DNA of 29,013 nucleotides from RGIG4608 sp964534905 (lineage in GTDB: Bacteria > Bacillota > Clostridia > Oscillospirales > CAG-272). The notes under the pieces were generated by a model that saw only the letters and a list, made by a program, of their open reading frames with translations, searched no databases and had not been told where the DNA came from. The stretch lies in assembly GCA_964534905.1 (NCBI GenBank), contig CAZHPZ010000011.1, positions 1 to 29,013 on the forward strand, written 5' to 3'. A program made the translations under genes and the position numbers. Shown here piece by piece: positions 14,705-23,504 of this stretch (positions within the stretch are counted from its first letter, which is position 1; every line of letters begins with the position of its first letter).

Positions 14705-14733
14705 ATATTATCATATTTTAAATCTATTGTCAA
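14705..14733 (-). promoter_or_regulatory. strong promoter upstream of the lipoprotein array
   Basis: Minus-strand TTGACA (14733-14728), 17-base spacer, TAATAT (14710-14705), located just after the stop of the TIGR04086 gene. Confidence 0.75.
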
Positions 14734-14739
14734 TACCTT

Positions 14740-15210
14740 TTATCTGCGTCTTTTCTTTGTCGGTTTACGTGAGCGTCTGCTCTTTGTACCTGCCAAAGCT
14801 CCTATTGGGAACAGAGCGAGAGCAGCACCGTAAAGAATGAATCTGTATGCTGACTCGATATCGGAGCTTAATGTGTGCGGTAGAGCAAGGGCACATATAA
14901 TAAGAGTCAAAAGAAAAATGATTCCGGTGAAAAGAGATGTGAGATACGGCGATGCTGTGTTCAGCTTGGCGCAGATAAAGCCGCCGAAAAATGCGGATAT
15001 GAGCAGGGAAACGTAGCCTATCGGCTCTGCAAATGCGGTAGGGTCGTCCGTAGTAAAAGCAGCCGCCGTTCCGCAGAGCAGCAAAGCGAGACTTATGGCG
15101 ATTGTTATAAGAAATCCCCAAAATGACTTTTTCAAGCTTGTATCAAGCATTGAATCGTTTGCCGAATTGCCGCGGACGGCGGCTTTATGCTTTATTTTTT
15201 TGCTTTTCAT
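14740..15210 (-). CDS. TIGR04086-family membrane protein
   Basis: 156 residues with four predicted membrane helices (about 30-50, 63-82, 88-110, 123-140), a basic N terminus and a very basic arginine/lysine-rich C-terminal tail on the cytosolic side. The glycine-rich SAFFGGFICAKL segment and the position directly after yajC fit the small membrane proteins of family TIGR04086 (YrzE-like), whose function is not known. ATG 15210 follows CGGAGG. It shares the promoter at 15639-15667 with yajC. Confidence 0.75.
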   Translation of the reverse strand: MKSKKIKHKAAVRGNSANDSMLDTSLKKSFWGFLITIAISLALLLCGTAAAFTTDDPTAFAEPIGYVSLLISAFFGGFICAKLNTASPYLTSLFTGIIFLLTLIICALALPHTLSSDIESAYRFILYGAALALFPIGALAGTKSRRSRKPTKKRRR

Positions 15211-15271
15211 ATAATCCTCCGAATGAATTTTGTTAAATTATATTCATTCGAGCGGTGCTATATGATAAAAA

Positions 15272-15592
15272 TTACTGTGCGTCCTCTGCCTTAACGTCAA
15301 CGTTACGTACCGCAGCCTTGAGGATACGGATCTTTGTGCCGTCTCTGCTTGTTTCGATAACGCAGGTCTCTTCCTTAATGCTTACGATCTTTCCGATGAT
15401 TCCGCCGATGGTGGTGATTTCGTCGCCGACCTCAAGGTTGTTTCTCATATCGTTTGCTTCTTTTTCAGCCTTTTTCTGAGGTCTGATCATAATGAAATAC
15501 ATTGCAACGAACATTACAACGAGCAAGCCTATCGATACGAGAGATGAAAGAGCACTGCTTCCGGATGTGGCATCTGCCAAATAGTTCAACAT
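15272..15592 (-). CDS. yajC: preprotein translocase subunit YajC
   Basis: 106 residues, single membrane helix at about 16-37 followed by the family signature IRPQKKAEKE and the small beta-rich domain (LEVGDEITTIGGIIGKI). YajC associates with the SecDF complex of the Sec translocon. ATG 15592 follows TTGGAGG. It is first in a leftward two-gene unit with the TIGR04086 protein; secD/secF are not in the window. Confidence 0.95.
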   Translation of the reverse strand: MLNYLADATSGSSALSSLVSIGLLVVMFVAMYFIMIRPQKKAEKEANDMRNNLEVGDEITTIGGIIGKIVSIKEETCVIETSRDGTKIRILKAAVRNVDVKAEDAQ

Positions 15593-15638
15593 TTAAGTTA
15601 CCTCCAATTAGTTTAATCGAATAATATCAATCTTAACA

Positions 15639-15667
15639 ATTATACATTATTTTCACGCTTTTTTCAA
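15639..15667 (-). promoter_or_regulatory. promoter of yajC
   Basis: Minus-strand TTGAAA (15667-15662), 17 bases, TATAAT (15644-15639); the leader is about 40 bases. Confidence 0.75.
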
Positions 15668-15748
15668 TAGTATTTTCCGCTTTTTTCAAAATTAAAGAAA
15701 AATTCACAACTTGCGTGACGTCTTTTGAACAAAAATCGGCGGTTTTTC

Positions 15749-15777
15749 TTGCAAAAGCGGTCGGTTTATGATATACT
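15749..15777 (+). promoter_or_regulatory. promoter of rimM-trmD
   Basis: TTGCAA (15749-15754), 17 bases, TATACT (15772-15777), 40 bases before the rimM start. Divergent from the yajC promoter. Confidence 0.65.
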
Positions 15778-15817
15778 ATATTGAAATAAACTATTTTTAA
15801 GAGAGGCTGACACGGTA

Positions 15818-16327
15818 ATGTCTAAATTGAAATATCTTGAATGCGGTAAGATCATCAATACTCACGGAGTAAGGGGCGGAATGAAGCTTGAGTCCTGGTG
15901 CGATTCTCCGAGTGCTCTTGCGGCTCTTGACAAAGTATATCTTAAGATAAACGGCGAATACGAGCAGCACCGTGTTAAGCGCGCTTCGGTGTTTAAGCAA
16001 TTTGTTCTGATGGAAATAGACGGAGTAAACGACATTGAGGCGGCGTCTCTTTTGCGCGGAAAAACACTCTATGCCGACAGAGAGGACATATCGGTGGATG
16101 AGGGAGCATATTTTATCGCAGATATCATAGGCTTGCCGATCATAGATGAGTCGTCCTGCGAGAAGCTCGGCGTGCTTTCCGATGTTATAAATCTCGGCGC
16201 GAGTGATATTTATGTTATCAAAACCGAGACCGGAGAGGGAATGATACCGGCAGTTCCCGAATTTATAAAGAGAGTTGATACCGAGAGCGGTATTTATGTT
16301 TCACTTATAGAAGGAATGCTTGACTGA
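15818..16327 (+). CDS. rimM: 16S rRNA processing protein RimM
   Basis: 169 residues, the normal length. RimM binds ribosomal protein S19 and helps 30S head maturation. The N-terminal barrel shows GKIINTHGVRGGMKLESWCD, and the C-terminal PRC-barrel-like half contains DIIGLPIID and LGVLSDVI, ending with the IPAVPEFIKRVD motif. ATG 15818 follows AGAGAGG. trmD starts 2 bases after the stop, the standard rimM-trmD coupling; rpsP and rplS, their usual partners, are missing here. Confidence 0.94.
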   Translation: MSKLKYLECGKIINTHGVRGGMKLESWCDSPSALAALDKVYLKINGEYEQHRVKRASVFKQFVLMEIDGVNDIEAASLLRGKTLYADREDISVDEGAYFIADIIGLPIIDESSCEKLGVLSDVINLGASDIYVIKTETGEGMIPAVPEFIKRVDTESGIYVSLIEGMLD

Positions 16328-16329
16328 TT

Positions 16330-17028
16330 ATGATGAGATTTGATATAATGACGCTTTTTCCCGCGCTTGTTGAGGGTGTTCTCGGGGAGAGTATAATAGG
16401 CAGGGCACAAAAGAGCGGCTATATATCCGTTCACGCCCATAATATACGTGATTTTGCTAATAATAAGCATAATAAGGTTGATGATACCCCCTATGGCGGT
16501 GGATTCGGTATGCTTATGATGGCTCCTCCCGTTTACGATTGCTATGAGTATGTCAAAAATCAAATAAAGGCAGATATGGGCGAGGACGTCAAGACGAGAG
16601 TTATATATATGAGCCCTCAGGGAAACGTGCTTACACAAAAGCGAGCAGAGGAGCTTGCCGATTATGACAGCCTTGTTATACTTTGCGGTCATTACGAGGG
16701 AATAGATGCAAGAGTGCTTGAGGAGATAGTCGACGAGGAGATATCCATAGGAGATTATGTGCTTACCGGCGGTGAAATGCCTGCCTGCGTTTTGGTGGAT
16801 TGCATAGCGCGTCTTAAGGACGGCGTGCTTGCCGACAAAAAATGCTATGAGGATGAGAGCATTTCGTGCGGAGGACTTGAATACCCGCAGTATACACGTC
16901 CTTATGAATTTCACGGAAAAAAGGTTCCCGATGTTTTGATTTCGGGCAATCACAAGGAGATAGATAAGTGGAGAAAAGAGCAGTCCGAGGCGATAACCAG
17001 AGCAAAGCGCCCCGATCTGATAAAATGA
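16330..17028 (+). CDS. trmD: tRNA (guanine37-N1)-methyltransferase TrmD
   Basis: 232 residues. A SPOUT-fold enzyme that methylates G37 of tRNAs reading CNN codons and so protects the reading frame. The start (MRFDIMTLFP), DTPYGGGFGMLM, YMSPQG, LCGHYEGID and the knot loop IGDYVLTGGE are all present. Two adjacent ATGs (16330 and 16333) could serve as start; the second gives the more usual N terminus. No strong binding site of its own is present, so it probably relies on coupling to rimM. Confidence 0.95.
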   Translation: MMRFDIMTLFPALVEGVLGESIIGRAQKSGYISVHAHNIRDFANNKHNKVDDTPYGGGFGMLMMAPPVYDCYEYVKNQIKADMGEDVKTRVIYMSPQGNVLTQKRAEELADYDSLVILCGHYEGIDARVLEEIVDEEISIGDYVLTGGEMPACVLVDCIARLKDGVLADKKCYEDESISCGGLEYPQYTRPYEFHGKKVPDVLISGNHKEIDKWRKEQSEAITRAKRPDLIK

Positions 17029-17061
17029 TACTGTTTTAACCGTTCCGTTAGGAGGGATTTT

Positions 17062-19050
17062 TTGAATAATACAGATGAAATAAAGAGTCGAAAGGGAGAG
17101 AGAATCTTTAAGTCCGCAAAGCGCGGAGGGGCAAGAGCACGTACCGTGTCTTGCGGAATAATTCTCACATTTCTGTTCTCGTTGGCAGATAAAATATCGA
17201 AAAAGCTCCGCGAGAGTGTGTTCGGATATATTTGCTCGGATATATATACGTCGATAAATAATGCGTGGACAAACGGCTTTATATACGGCATATTTAAAAG
17301 GAGCAGACGCGGAAGAGTCGGATTTCGCACCTCGTTTGCAAGGCTTTGCGAGGAAAGCCTGATATCAAGATTGCTTGCCTCGGCGGCGGATATGATAATT
17401 CATTCATATCTGCGTATTTGGGGCGTTGCAACCTTTGTGTTTTCGTTTACAACGGTATTCGTTACAATGGTGAGATATTATTTTACCTCGGAGCTGATAT
17501 CGGCTAATTTGATTATCGGAGCCGTTCTTGCCGCACTTTCAATTCCGTGGCTTGCGTCAGGAAAGCGTGTCGGTGAGGCTATGCTTGACGGAAAGCTCTC
17601 CGGATACCTTATGACGCAAATACTTTGCGTCGATGAGAGCCGCTTCGAAAGAGATGACGAAAGAAGCGGAGGAAGCTATGCCGTGGCGTTCACATGGGCG
17701 GCACTGCTCGGACTGATAACGTATTTTGTAAGTCCTGTTGTTATCGTTCATATTTTTGCGGTAGGAGTTATTTTCGCACTCATTATGTGCTATCCCGAGC
17801 TTGGAATTACGCTTGTTCTCGGAGCACTTCCTTTTTCAAATCTTTTTGACAGACCGACGCTTGCTATGCTCGTGCTTGTTTCGTTTTCACTTATTGGATT
17901 TATTTCCAAATATATAAGAGGAAAACGAGTGGCAAGGATTGAGATAGTTGACGTTATGGTTATCGCATTCGGCGCACTCATTCTTCTCGGAGGCGTGCTC
18001 GGAGCAGGATCTCAAGCTTCGCTTATGTCGGCGGCGGTGTACTTTGTGTTTTTGATGATGTATGTGCTCGTTATTAATTCATATATCAGAAAAACGTGGA
18101 TATACAGGGGAATAAAAATAACCGTTATAACGACCTCCGTTATGGCGCTTTTGGGAATATTGCAGGGCGGCATAGAAAACAGCTCGTGGGTCGATATGGA
18201 TTTCTTTTCGGATATCGGCGGACGTGTGGGATCGCTTTTCGAAAATCCAAATATGCTCGGCGCATATCTTGTTATTGTTTTCCCGTTTGTATTGGCGCAG
18301 ATGATAGTGTCCGAAAAAAGAAGAAACAAGATGCTTTATTTGTTTTGCGTGATTTCCGTGCTTGTGTGCACGATAATGACGTGGACGAGGGGGGCATGGC
18401 TCGGAATTATCGTATCCGCTATTGTGTTTGTTGTCGTATACGACTTTAGAACGGTGTGGATATTTGCCGCGGGTGCCGTTTCGGCACCGCTGTGGTGGCA
18501 GCTTATCCCCGATAATATAGCAAGACGCTTTTTGAGTATAATAGAAATGTCCGACAGCTCCGTGATATATCGATTTAATACATGGCGCGGAGTTTTGAAT
18601 ATGATATCCGATAATCTTTTCGGAGGTATAGGAGTCGGCGAAGAAGCTTTCCGCACAGTCTTCCCGATATATTCGGTTGCGGGAACGGAAACGGTAATGC
18701 ATTCTCACAGCCTTTTCCTTGAAATTCTTGCCGAGCTCGGAATAATCGGCGCACTGATATTTGCCGTCATTATGATAATGTATATGCAAAAATGCTTTGT
18801 CGGTATAAAAATCAGAGAACGCAGAAGTAAATCGAGAGTTATGATTGCGGCTGGTCTTTCGGGAATATGCGGAGCCTTGGTGATGGGGATGACGGATTAT
18901 ATCTGGTATAATTACCGAGTTTTCCTTGTTTTCTGGGCTGTTGCCGGACTTACCATGGCACTTGTGAGAATAAACGAAAACGAAAATGAGAAAAAGAATG
19001 CCGCAGCGCTGAACAGTGTGCGTGCAGTCGAGATTGATTTTTATTATTGA
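17062..19050 (+). CDS. O-antigen ligase/polymerase-like membrane protein
   Basis: 662 residues with about ten to twelve membrane helices and a long, arginine/lysine-rich N-terminal cytosolic stretch of roughly 100 residues. The central and C-terminal parts carry Wzy_C/WaaL features: ENPNMLGAYL, a TRGAWLG helix start, the large loop with MHSHSLFLEILAELG, and a final pair of helices. Members join or polymerise lipid-linked glycans at the outer face of the membrane. The start is TTG 17062, directly behind a strong AGGAGGG site; no ATG nearby has one. It follows trmD by 33 bases and is followed by two DUF4330-like genes. In a monoderm its product would most likely be a wall-attached or exported polysaccharide; that is inference. 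Confidence 0.75.
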   Translation: MNNTDEIKSRKGERIFKSAKRGGARARTVSCGIILTFLFSLADKISKKLRESVFGYICSDIYTSINNAWTNGFIYGIFKRSRRGRVGFRTSFARLCEESLISRLLASAADMIIHSYLRIWGVATFVFSFTTVFVTMVRYYFTSELISANLIIGAVLAALSIPWLASGKRVGEAMLDGKLSGYLMTQILCVDESRFERDDERSGGSYAVAFTWAALLGLITYFVSPVVIVHIFAVGVIFALIMCYPELGITLVLGALPFSNLFDRPTLAMLVLVSFSLIGFISKYIRGKRVARIEIVDVMVIAFGALILLGGVLGAGSQASLMSAAVYFVFLMMYVLVINSYIRKTWIYRGIKITVITTSVMALLGILQGGIENSSWVDMDFFSDIGGRVGSLFENPNMLGAYLVIVFPFVLAQMIVSEKRRNKMLYLFCVISVLVCTIMTWTRGAWLGIIVSAIVFVVVYDFRTVWIFAAGAVSAPLWWQLIPDNIARRFLSIIEMSDSSVIYRFNTWRGVLNMISDNLFGGIGVGEEAFRTVFPIYSVAGTETVMHSHSLFLEILAELGIIGALIFAVIMIMYMQKCFVGIKIRERRSKSRVMIAAGLSGICGALVMGMTDYIWYNYRVFLVFWAVAGLTMALVRINENENEKKNAAALNSVRAVEIDFYY

Positions 19051-19064
19051 ATTTCGGAGGAAGT

Positions 19065-19571
19065 ATGGAAAATAATACGAACAAACCCGAATCCAAATCG
19101 GGCAGATTCAATATTATAGATGCGCTTATTATAGTAATAGCTTTGCTTTTGGTGCTCGGCGCAATGTGGATATTCGATCCGTTTGAACTTTTCGGTGACG
19201 ACACCGTAAGAGAAGCAAGAATATCCTATACAGTTGAAATTAAGGATATCGACGATGACATCGCTTCGCTTATAAAAGAGGGAGACAGCGTGATTGACCC
19301 TGCAACCGGTGCCTCTATCGGAGTTATCGGCGCGGTCGGCGTTGGTGAAGCTTATGTGTGGAGATATTCCGAGGAAAGCACGGAAATGGTCAAGACATAT
19401 ATCGATGGCAAGGTTAATGTGATTCTGACTATTGAGGTAGACGGAGAATATGAGAGCGGCGTCGGATATACCGCACAGGGCGTGCGTATAGCTTACGGCG
19501 AGCTTATCTCCGTGAGAACATCGGGATTTTCGGGAAGCGGTTACTGCACGTCATTTGAAGAGATAGGTTAA
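19065..19571 (+). CDS. DUF4330-like membrane-anchored protein (first copy)
   Basis: 168 residues with a cytosolic polar start (SGRFNIIDALIIV), one membrane helix at about residues 20-38, and an extracytoplasmic beta-rich domain with KEGDSVIDPATGASIG and TIEVDGEYE. The layout and the RFN..DA motif before the helix match DUF4330. ATG 19065 follows CGGAGGA; a TTG at 19047 would extend it by six residues over the stop of the preceding gene. It lies between the polymerase-like gene and a paralogue, suggesting a role in the same envelope pathway. Confidence 0.75.
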   Translation: MENNTNKPESKSGRFNIIDALIIVIALLLVLGAMWIFDPFELFGDDTVREARISYTVEIKDIDDDIASLIKEGDSVIDPATGASIGVIGAVGVGEAYVWRYSEESTEMVKTYIDGKVNVILTIEVDGEYESGVGYTAQGVRIAYGELISVRTSGFSGSGYCTSFEEIG

Positions 19572-19582
19572 GGAGGTGCGAT

Positions 19583-20083
19583 ATGAGTAACGAAAACGGC
19601 AAAAAAAGAAGATTTAATGTTGTTGATGCGGTAATAATATTGCTTATCATAGCCTGCGTGGCGGGAGTTGCTTACAGAACGTTTACCTTAAAGAGCGTTG
19701 ATGATAATGCACTTGAATATAAGCTGTATTTTGAGATCGAGGATATAGGCTCGGAATCGGTAAATTATTTTAAGATCGGAGATGCGTTCAGAACCGGCTC
19801 GGGCACAACTGTGCTCGGTACGCTTGAAAGCTTTAGCGTTAACGGATCCGCTGTCGGAGCATATAATGATAGTGGCAAGCCGGTGTATTATCCTGCTGAC
19901 GATGTGTTGGGAGGATATGCACGAATAAACGTCGGAGGATGCATTTCGGTTATGGGTGAGATGACAAGCAGGGGACTGCTTGTAGGCGGTGCTCTGTATA
20001 TCTCTCCTAATTGCACGCTGGAGCTTGTCAGCGAGCATATATCTGTTACCGTAAAAGTAACAAATATTGCGTCTTATCAGTGA
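19583..20083 (+). CDS. DUF4330-like membrane-anchored protein (second copy)
   Basis: 166 residues with the same architecture as the preceding gene: KRRFNVVDAVIILL leading into one helix, then an exported domain (FKIGDAFRTGSGTTVLGTLES). The two are about the same length and clearly paralogous but diverged. ATG 19583 follows TAAGGAGGT. Last gene of the trmD-downstream group; no clear terminator follows, and the bases up to 20175 hold nothing recognisable. Confidence 0.75.
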   Translation: MSNENGKKRRFNVVDAVIILLIIACVAGVAYRTFTLKSVDDNALEYKLYFEIEDIGSESVNYFKIGDAFRTGSGTTVLGTLESFSVNGSAVGAYNDSGKPVYYPADDVLGGYARINVGGCISVMGEMTSRGLLVGGALYISPNCTLELVSEHISVTVKVTNIASYQ

Positions 20084-20175
20084 ATAAAATTCGAATTTTG
20101 CGGTAAAATGTGCAAAATTGTCAAAAATAATTCGTTTTTGGCAAAAAGTTTATGCAAGTATACGAAGAGTTTTCC

Positions 20176-20204
20176 TTGATTTTATCTGCTTAACTTGATA
20201 TAAT
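20176..20204 (+). promoter_or_regulatory. promoter of the HPr gene
   Basis: TTGATT (20176-20181), 17 bases, TATAAT (20199-20204); 63 bases before the HPr start. Confidence 0.7.
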
Positions 20205-20267
20205 ATACTTATCGAATTGTGCAATTTTGTTGCTTTATTTTGAGTAGAGTAAAATGAGGAGCGTTAT

Positions 20268-20540
20268 ATGATTACTAAAGAGGTAAAAATTACAAATGCA
20301 ATAGGACTTCACGCAAGACCTGCAACTTTCTTTATTCAAAAAGCGAATATGTACAACTGTTCCATTTGGGTTGAAAAGGATGACCGCAAGGTCAATGCCA
20401 AGAGCCTGCTCGGCGTTCTTTCCTTGGGAATTGCCAAGGGAATGAGCATCGTTCTCGTAGCGGACGGCCGTGACGAGGAGCTTGCTATTGAGGGGCTTAC
20501 CGAGCTTATTAATACAGGCTTTGAGGAGCAGACGTTCTGA
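20268..20540 (+). CDS. ptsH: HPr-family phosphocarrier protein
   Basis: 90 residues. Both regulatory sites are present: His15 in GLHARPA, phosphorylated by enzyme I for sugar transport, and Ser46 in NAKSLLGVLS, the HPr-kinase target used in carbon catabolite control. Having His15 makes HPr more likely than the regulatory paralogue Crh. Enzyme I is not adjacent. ATG 20268 follows ATGAGGAG. A weak hairpin lies between it and uvrC. Confidence 0.9.
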   Translation: MITKEVKITNAIGLHARPATFFIQKANMYNCSIWVEKDDRKVNAKSLLGVLSLGIAKGMSIVLVADGRDEELAIEGLTELINTGFEEQTF

Positions 20541-20562
20541 TTGCTTTTTAATTTAAGATTTC

Positions 20563-20584
20563 GGCGAGGAGTTATCTCCTCGCC
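20563..20584 (+). terminator. hairpin between HPr gene and uvrC, weak terminator
   Basis: Perfect 9-bp stem (20563-20571 with 20576-20584, loop TTAT), without a continuous T tract. It may be a weak terminator or an intercistronic stabiliser like those before tpiA and tatD. Confidence 0.4.
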
Positions 20585-20614
20585 TATTTACTCTATCGAG
20601 AGGAGCGTGTATAT

Positions 20615-22438
20615 ATGCCGACTAAAGCAGAATTACTTCTAAAGGCTAACGGGCTGCCGCTTTGCCCGGGCGTATATATTATGCGCGACAGAGCGGACAA
20701 GGTTATTTACGTCGGAAAATCGGCGAAGCTCAAAAACAGAGTTTCTCAATATTTTCAAAACGGCGAAAAGAATATTAAAACCGCAAAAATGGTGGCGTCG
20801 GTATATAATTTCGATTATATTCTCTGTGACACCGAGATAGAGGCGCTTACGCTTGAAAATTCTCTCATCAAGCAGTATACCCCGAGATATAATATCAGAT
20901 TAAAGGATGCAAAGTCCTATCCTTATATTAAAATAACAGACGAGGAATATCCGAGAATAGTTTTTACAAGAAAGCGTCTTGCGGATAAATCTAAGTATTT
21001 CGGTCCGTTTACGGGCGTTTCTACGGCATTTTCGATAATGTCGCTTCTTAATAAGACTCTCGGAATACCGAGCTGTAATTTGAGGTTCCCGAGAGATATC
21101 GGAAGAGGCAGGGAGTGCCTTTATTATCAAATGAAGCAATGCTGCGGTCTTTGCATGGGCAAGATAAGTGCCGATGAATACGGTGCGCTCATCTCCTGTG
21201 CCGCCGATATATTAAGAGGAAACACCAAGCAGGCGGTATCCGAACTTGAAAAGCAGATGTATGAATACAGCGAGGCGGAGCAATACGAAGCGGCTCTGAA
21301 ATGCCGTGATACTATACGTGCGCTTGAAAAAATCAGAGAAAGGCAAAAGGTGGTCGATGCCCCCGATGCTCAGTACGACGTTATTGCCCTGCATACCGAG
21401 GAGCTTTGCTCCTGCATATGTATATATTCTGTCAGAGAGGGTGCTCTTTGCGGTAAAAACGAGTATATATTCGGCGCAGATAAAATTCTCGACAGAGAAG
21501 CCCTGACGTCGTTTTTGGTTGATTATTATCAAAGAAGCGATGATATTCCGAAGAAAATAGTGCTTGATGAGCTTGTCGATGCGGAGAAAGAGCTGCTTTC
21601 GGGATATTTAAGTGAGCAAAGCGGACACAGAGTGACGCTCTGGACTCCGCAAAGAACGGAAATGAAAAGGCTTTGTGAAATGGTCCGTACAAATGCATGT
21701 GAAAAGGCGCAGGCTTATGTTAAGGAGAGCGAGAAGGATAATTCGGTTCTTTTGCGTCTTGCGCAAATATTGGAGCTTGAATCCGTTCCCTCAAGAATAG
21801 AGGCATATGATATCTCCAACATCGGAGATGAGCATAAAACGGGCGGTATGGTCGTTTATATTGACGGAAAGCCGCAAAAAAGCGATTACCGTTCCTTTAC
21901 TGTAAGAGGCGTTGAGGGAAGCGACGACTATGCTTGTATGCGTGAGACGCTAAGACGTCGACTTGGACATCTTTCCGATGAAAAAGGCTCAATGAGCGAA
22001 TATCCCGATCTTTTGCTGATAGACGGCGGAAAAACGCACGTGTCGGCGGTTCGTGAGGTGCTTGATGAGATGGGATTGGAAATTGCCGTATTCGGAATGG
22101 TAAAGGACGATTATCATAAAACACGTGCTCTTTGTACCGAGCGCGATGAGATAAGCATAGCCAAAGAGCAATCTGTATACGGATTGATATTCCGAATACA
22201 GGAGGAGGTTCACAGATATACGGTGAGTCGAATGAGCGGAGCTAAGGAAAAAACTCTTAAGCATTCCTCGCTGGAGAAAATCAAGGGCATAGGCCCTGCC
22301 AAGGCGAAAGCGCTGATGCTGCATTTCGGTACTGTAGGCGCCATAAGAACGGCAAGCGAATCCGATATTGCGGCAGTAAAGGGAATAAGTAAAGCCGACG
22401 CACAGAGCGTGGCGGAATATTTCAGGAGACAAAAATGA
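20615..22438 (+). CDS. uvrC: excinuclease ABC subunit C
   Basis: 607 residues. The nuclease of nucleotide excision repair that makes both incisions around a lesion marked by UvrB. Domains in order: GIY-YIG nuclease (PGVYIMRD ... VIYVGKS, residues ~17-37), the UVR coiled-coil that contacts UvrB (about 195-235), the RNase-H-like second nuclease (RIEAYDISNIGDEHKTGGMVV, and DLLLIDGGKTH), and the tandem helix-hairpin-helix at the C terminus (IKGIGPAKAKALM ... VKGISKADA). ATG 20615 follows GAGAGGAG. It overlaps rsmD by four bases. Confidence 0.96.
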   Translation: MPTKAELLLKANGLPLCPGVYIMRDRADKVIYVGKSAKLKNRVSQYFQNGEKNIKTAKMVASVYNFDYILCDTEIEALTLENSLIKQYTPRYNIRLKDAKSYPYIKITDEEYPRIVFTRKRLADKSKYFGPFTGVSTAFSIMSLLNKTLGIPSCNLRFPRDIGRGRECLYYQMKQCCGLCMGKISADEYGALISCAADILRGNTKQAVSELEKQMYEYSEAEQYEAALKCRDTIRALEKIRERQKVVDAPDAQYDVIALHTEELCSCICIYSVREGALCGKNEYIFGADKILDREALTSFLVDYYQRSDDIPKKIVLDELVDAEKELLSGYLSEQSGHRVTLWTPQRTEMKRLCEMVRTNACEKAQAYVKESEKDNSVLLRLAQILELESVPSRIEAYDISNIGDEHKTGGMVVYIDGKPQKSDYRSFTVRGVEGSDDYACMRETLRRRLGHLSDEKGSMSEYPDLLLIDGGKTHVSAVREVLDEMGLEIAVFGMVKDDYHKTRALCTERDEISIAKEQSVYGLIFRIQEEVHRYTVSRMSGAKEKTLKHSSLEKIKGIGPAKAKALMLHFGTVGAIRTASESDIAAVKGISKADAQSVAEYFRRQK

Positions 22439-23001
22439 GAATTATTACGGGAAAAGCAAGGGGAGTCAGGCTTACAACGCTTGAGGGTAACGATACACGT
22501 CCTACGAGCGAGCGCACCAAGGAAGCCGTGTTTTCCATGCTTCAGTTTGAAATAGCGGGGGCAAGCGTTCTTGATCTTTTCGCAGGCTCGGGACAGATGG
22601 GACTTGAGGCTGCGAGCAGGGGAGCGTCAAGCGTGCATTTTGTGGAGCGCGGCAGAGAGGCTCAGAAAATAGTCGAAGCGAATATTAAGAAAAGCAGGCT
22701 TGACGGAGTATGCAGACTTTTTTGCGAGGATGCCGCTTTGTTCCTTGGGCGCCGTGCGCAGGGCGAAGCATACGACATAGTATTTCTTGATCCTCCGTAT
22801 AAAAGCAAGCTTATCGACGAGTCGCTGACGTTGCTTTTTGACGGCGGACTTATCAAGGACACATCTTATATTGTTTGCGAGAGCGATAGATTTGATTTTA
22901 TGAGTGATAATACTAATAAACATTTCAAGGTGCTTAAAACAATGAAGCACGGTGTTGCTCATATTGTCGTTCTTGCACCGATTTTTGGGGAGGATTTATG
23001 A
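22435..23001 (+). CDS. rsmD: 16S rRNA (guanine966-N2)-methyltransferase RsmD
   Basis: 188 residues, usual length. Contains RPTSERTKEAVFSML, the S-adenosylmethionine-binding DLFAGSGQMGLEA and the catalytic DPPY in FLDPPYKS. Methylates G966 of 16S rRNA on the 30S subunit. Both ends overlap neighbours by four bases (ATGA), so uvrC-rsmD-coaD is one coupled unit. rsmD-coaD is the standard arrangement in Firmicutes. Confidence 0.95.
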   Translation: MRIITGKARGVRLTTLEGNDTRPTSERTKEAVFSMLQFEIAGASVLDLFAGSGQMGLEAASRGASSVHFVERGREAQKIVEANIKKSRLDGVCRLFCEDAALFLGRRAQGEAYDIVFLDPPYKSKLIDESLTLLFDGGLIKDTSYIVCESDRFDFMSDNTNKHFKVLKTMKHGVAHIVVLAPIFGEDL

Positions 23002-23492
23002 AAATAGCCGTAATACCCGGAAGCTTTGACCCTATGACGGTCGGCCATATAAATATAATCGAGCGTGCCTCGGGATTGTTTGATAAGATATACGTGGCGG
23101 TTATGATCAACAGCTCAAAGGAGTATATGTTCTCCGAGAGAGAGAGAGAGAGGATAGCCGAGCTGTCATGTGCGCATATAGAAAATGCGGAGGTCATATT
23201 CGACAACGGTATGCTTGCGGATCTTGCCGCAAGGCTCGGAGCATGTGCCATCGTCAAGGGAATACGTGACGAAAACGATTACAGATACGAATTTGAAATG
23301 GCACAGTTTAATTATAAGTTGAATCCGCTTGCGCAGACAGTATTTTTGCCGTGCGAGGAGGGGAGCCGCGAGATCAGCTCTACGGCTGTACGAAAGAGGA
23401 TACTCGGCGGTGAGGATATTTCCGATATCGTTTCGGCAAATGCGAAGGAATATATAGATGAGCTTGTTCGCCGAAAAGCAAAACAAGCATAG
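22998..23492 (+). CDS. coaD: phosphopantetheine adenylyltransferase
   Basis: 164 residues. Catalyses the penultimate step of CoA synthesis, transferring AMP from ATP to 4'-phosphopantetheine. Visible motifs: PGSFDPMTVGH at residues 7-17 with the nucleotidyltransferase GH pair, a VKGIRDENDYRYEFEMA stretch, and EISSTAVR near 125-132 (the ISSTxxR signature). The start overlaps rsmD by four bases and follows GGGAGGA. spoIVA starts 60 bases after its stop. Confidence 0.96.
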   Translation: MKIAVIPGSFDPMTVGHINIIERASGLFDKIYVAVMINSSKEYMFSERERERIAELSCAHIENAEVIFDNGMLADLAARLGACAIVKGIRDENDYRYEFEMAQFNYKLNPLAQTVFLPCEEGSREISSTAVRKRILGGEDISDIVSANAKEYIDELVRRKAKQA

Positions 23493-23504
23493 TTCTAATA
23501 GCTG

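Noticed and set aside
18079..18789. 236-codon minus-strand frame inside the O-antigen polymerase-like gene
   Set aside because: Antisense frame with histidine/tyrosine-rich composition, no RBS; the plus-strand membrane protein is clear.
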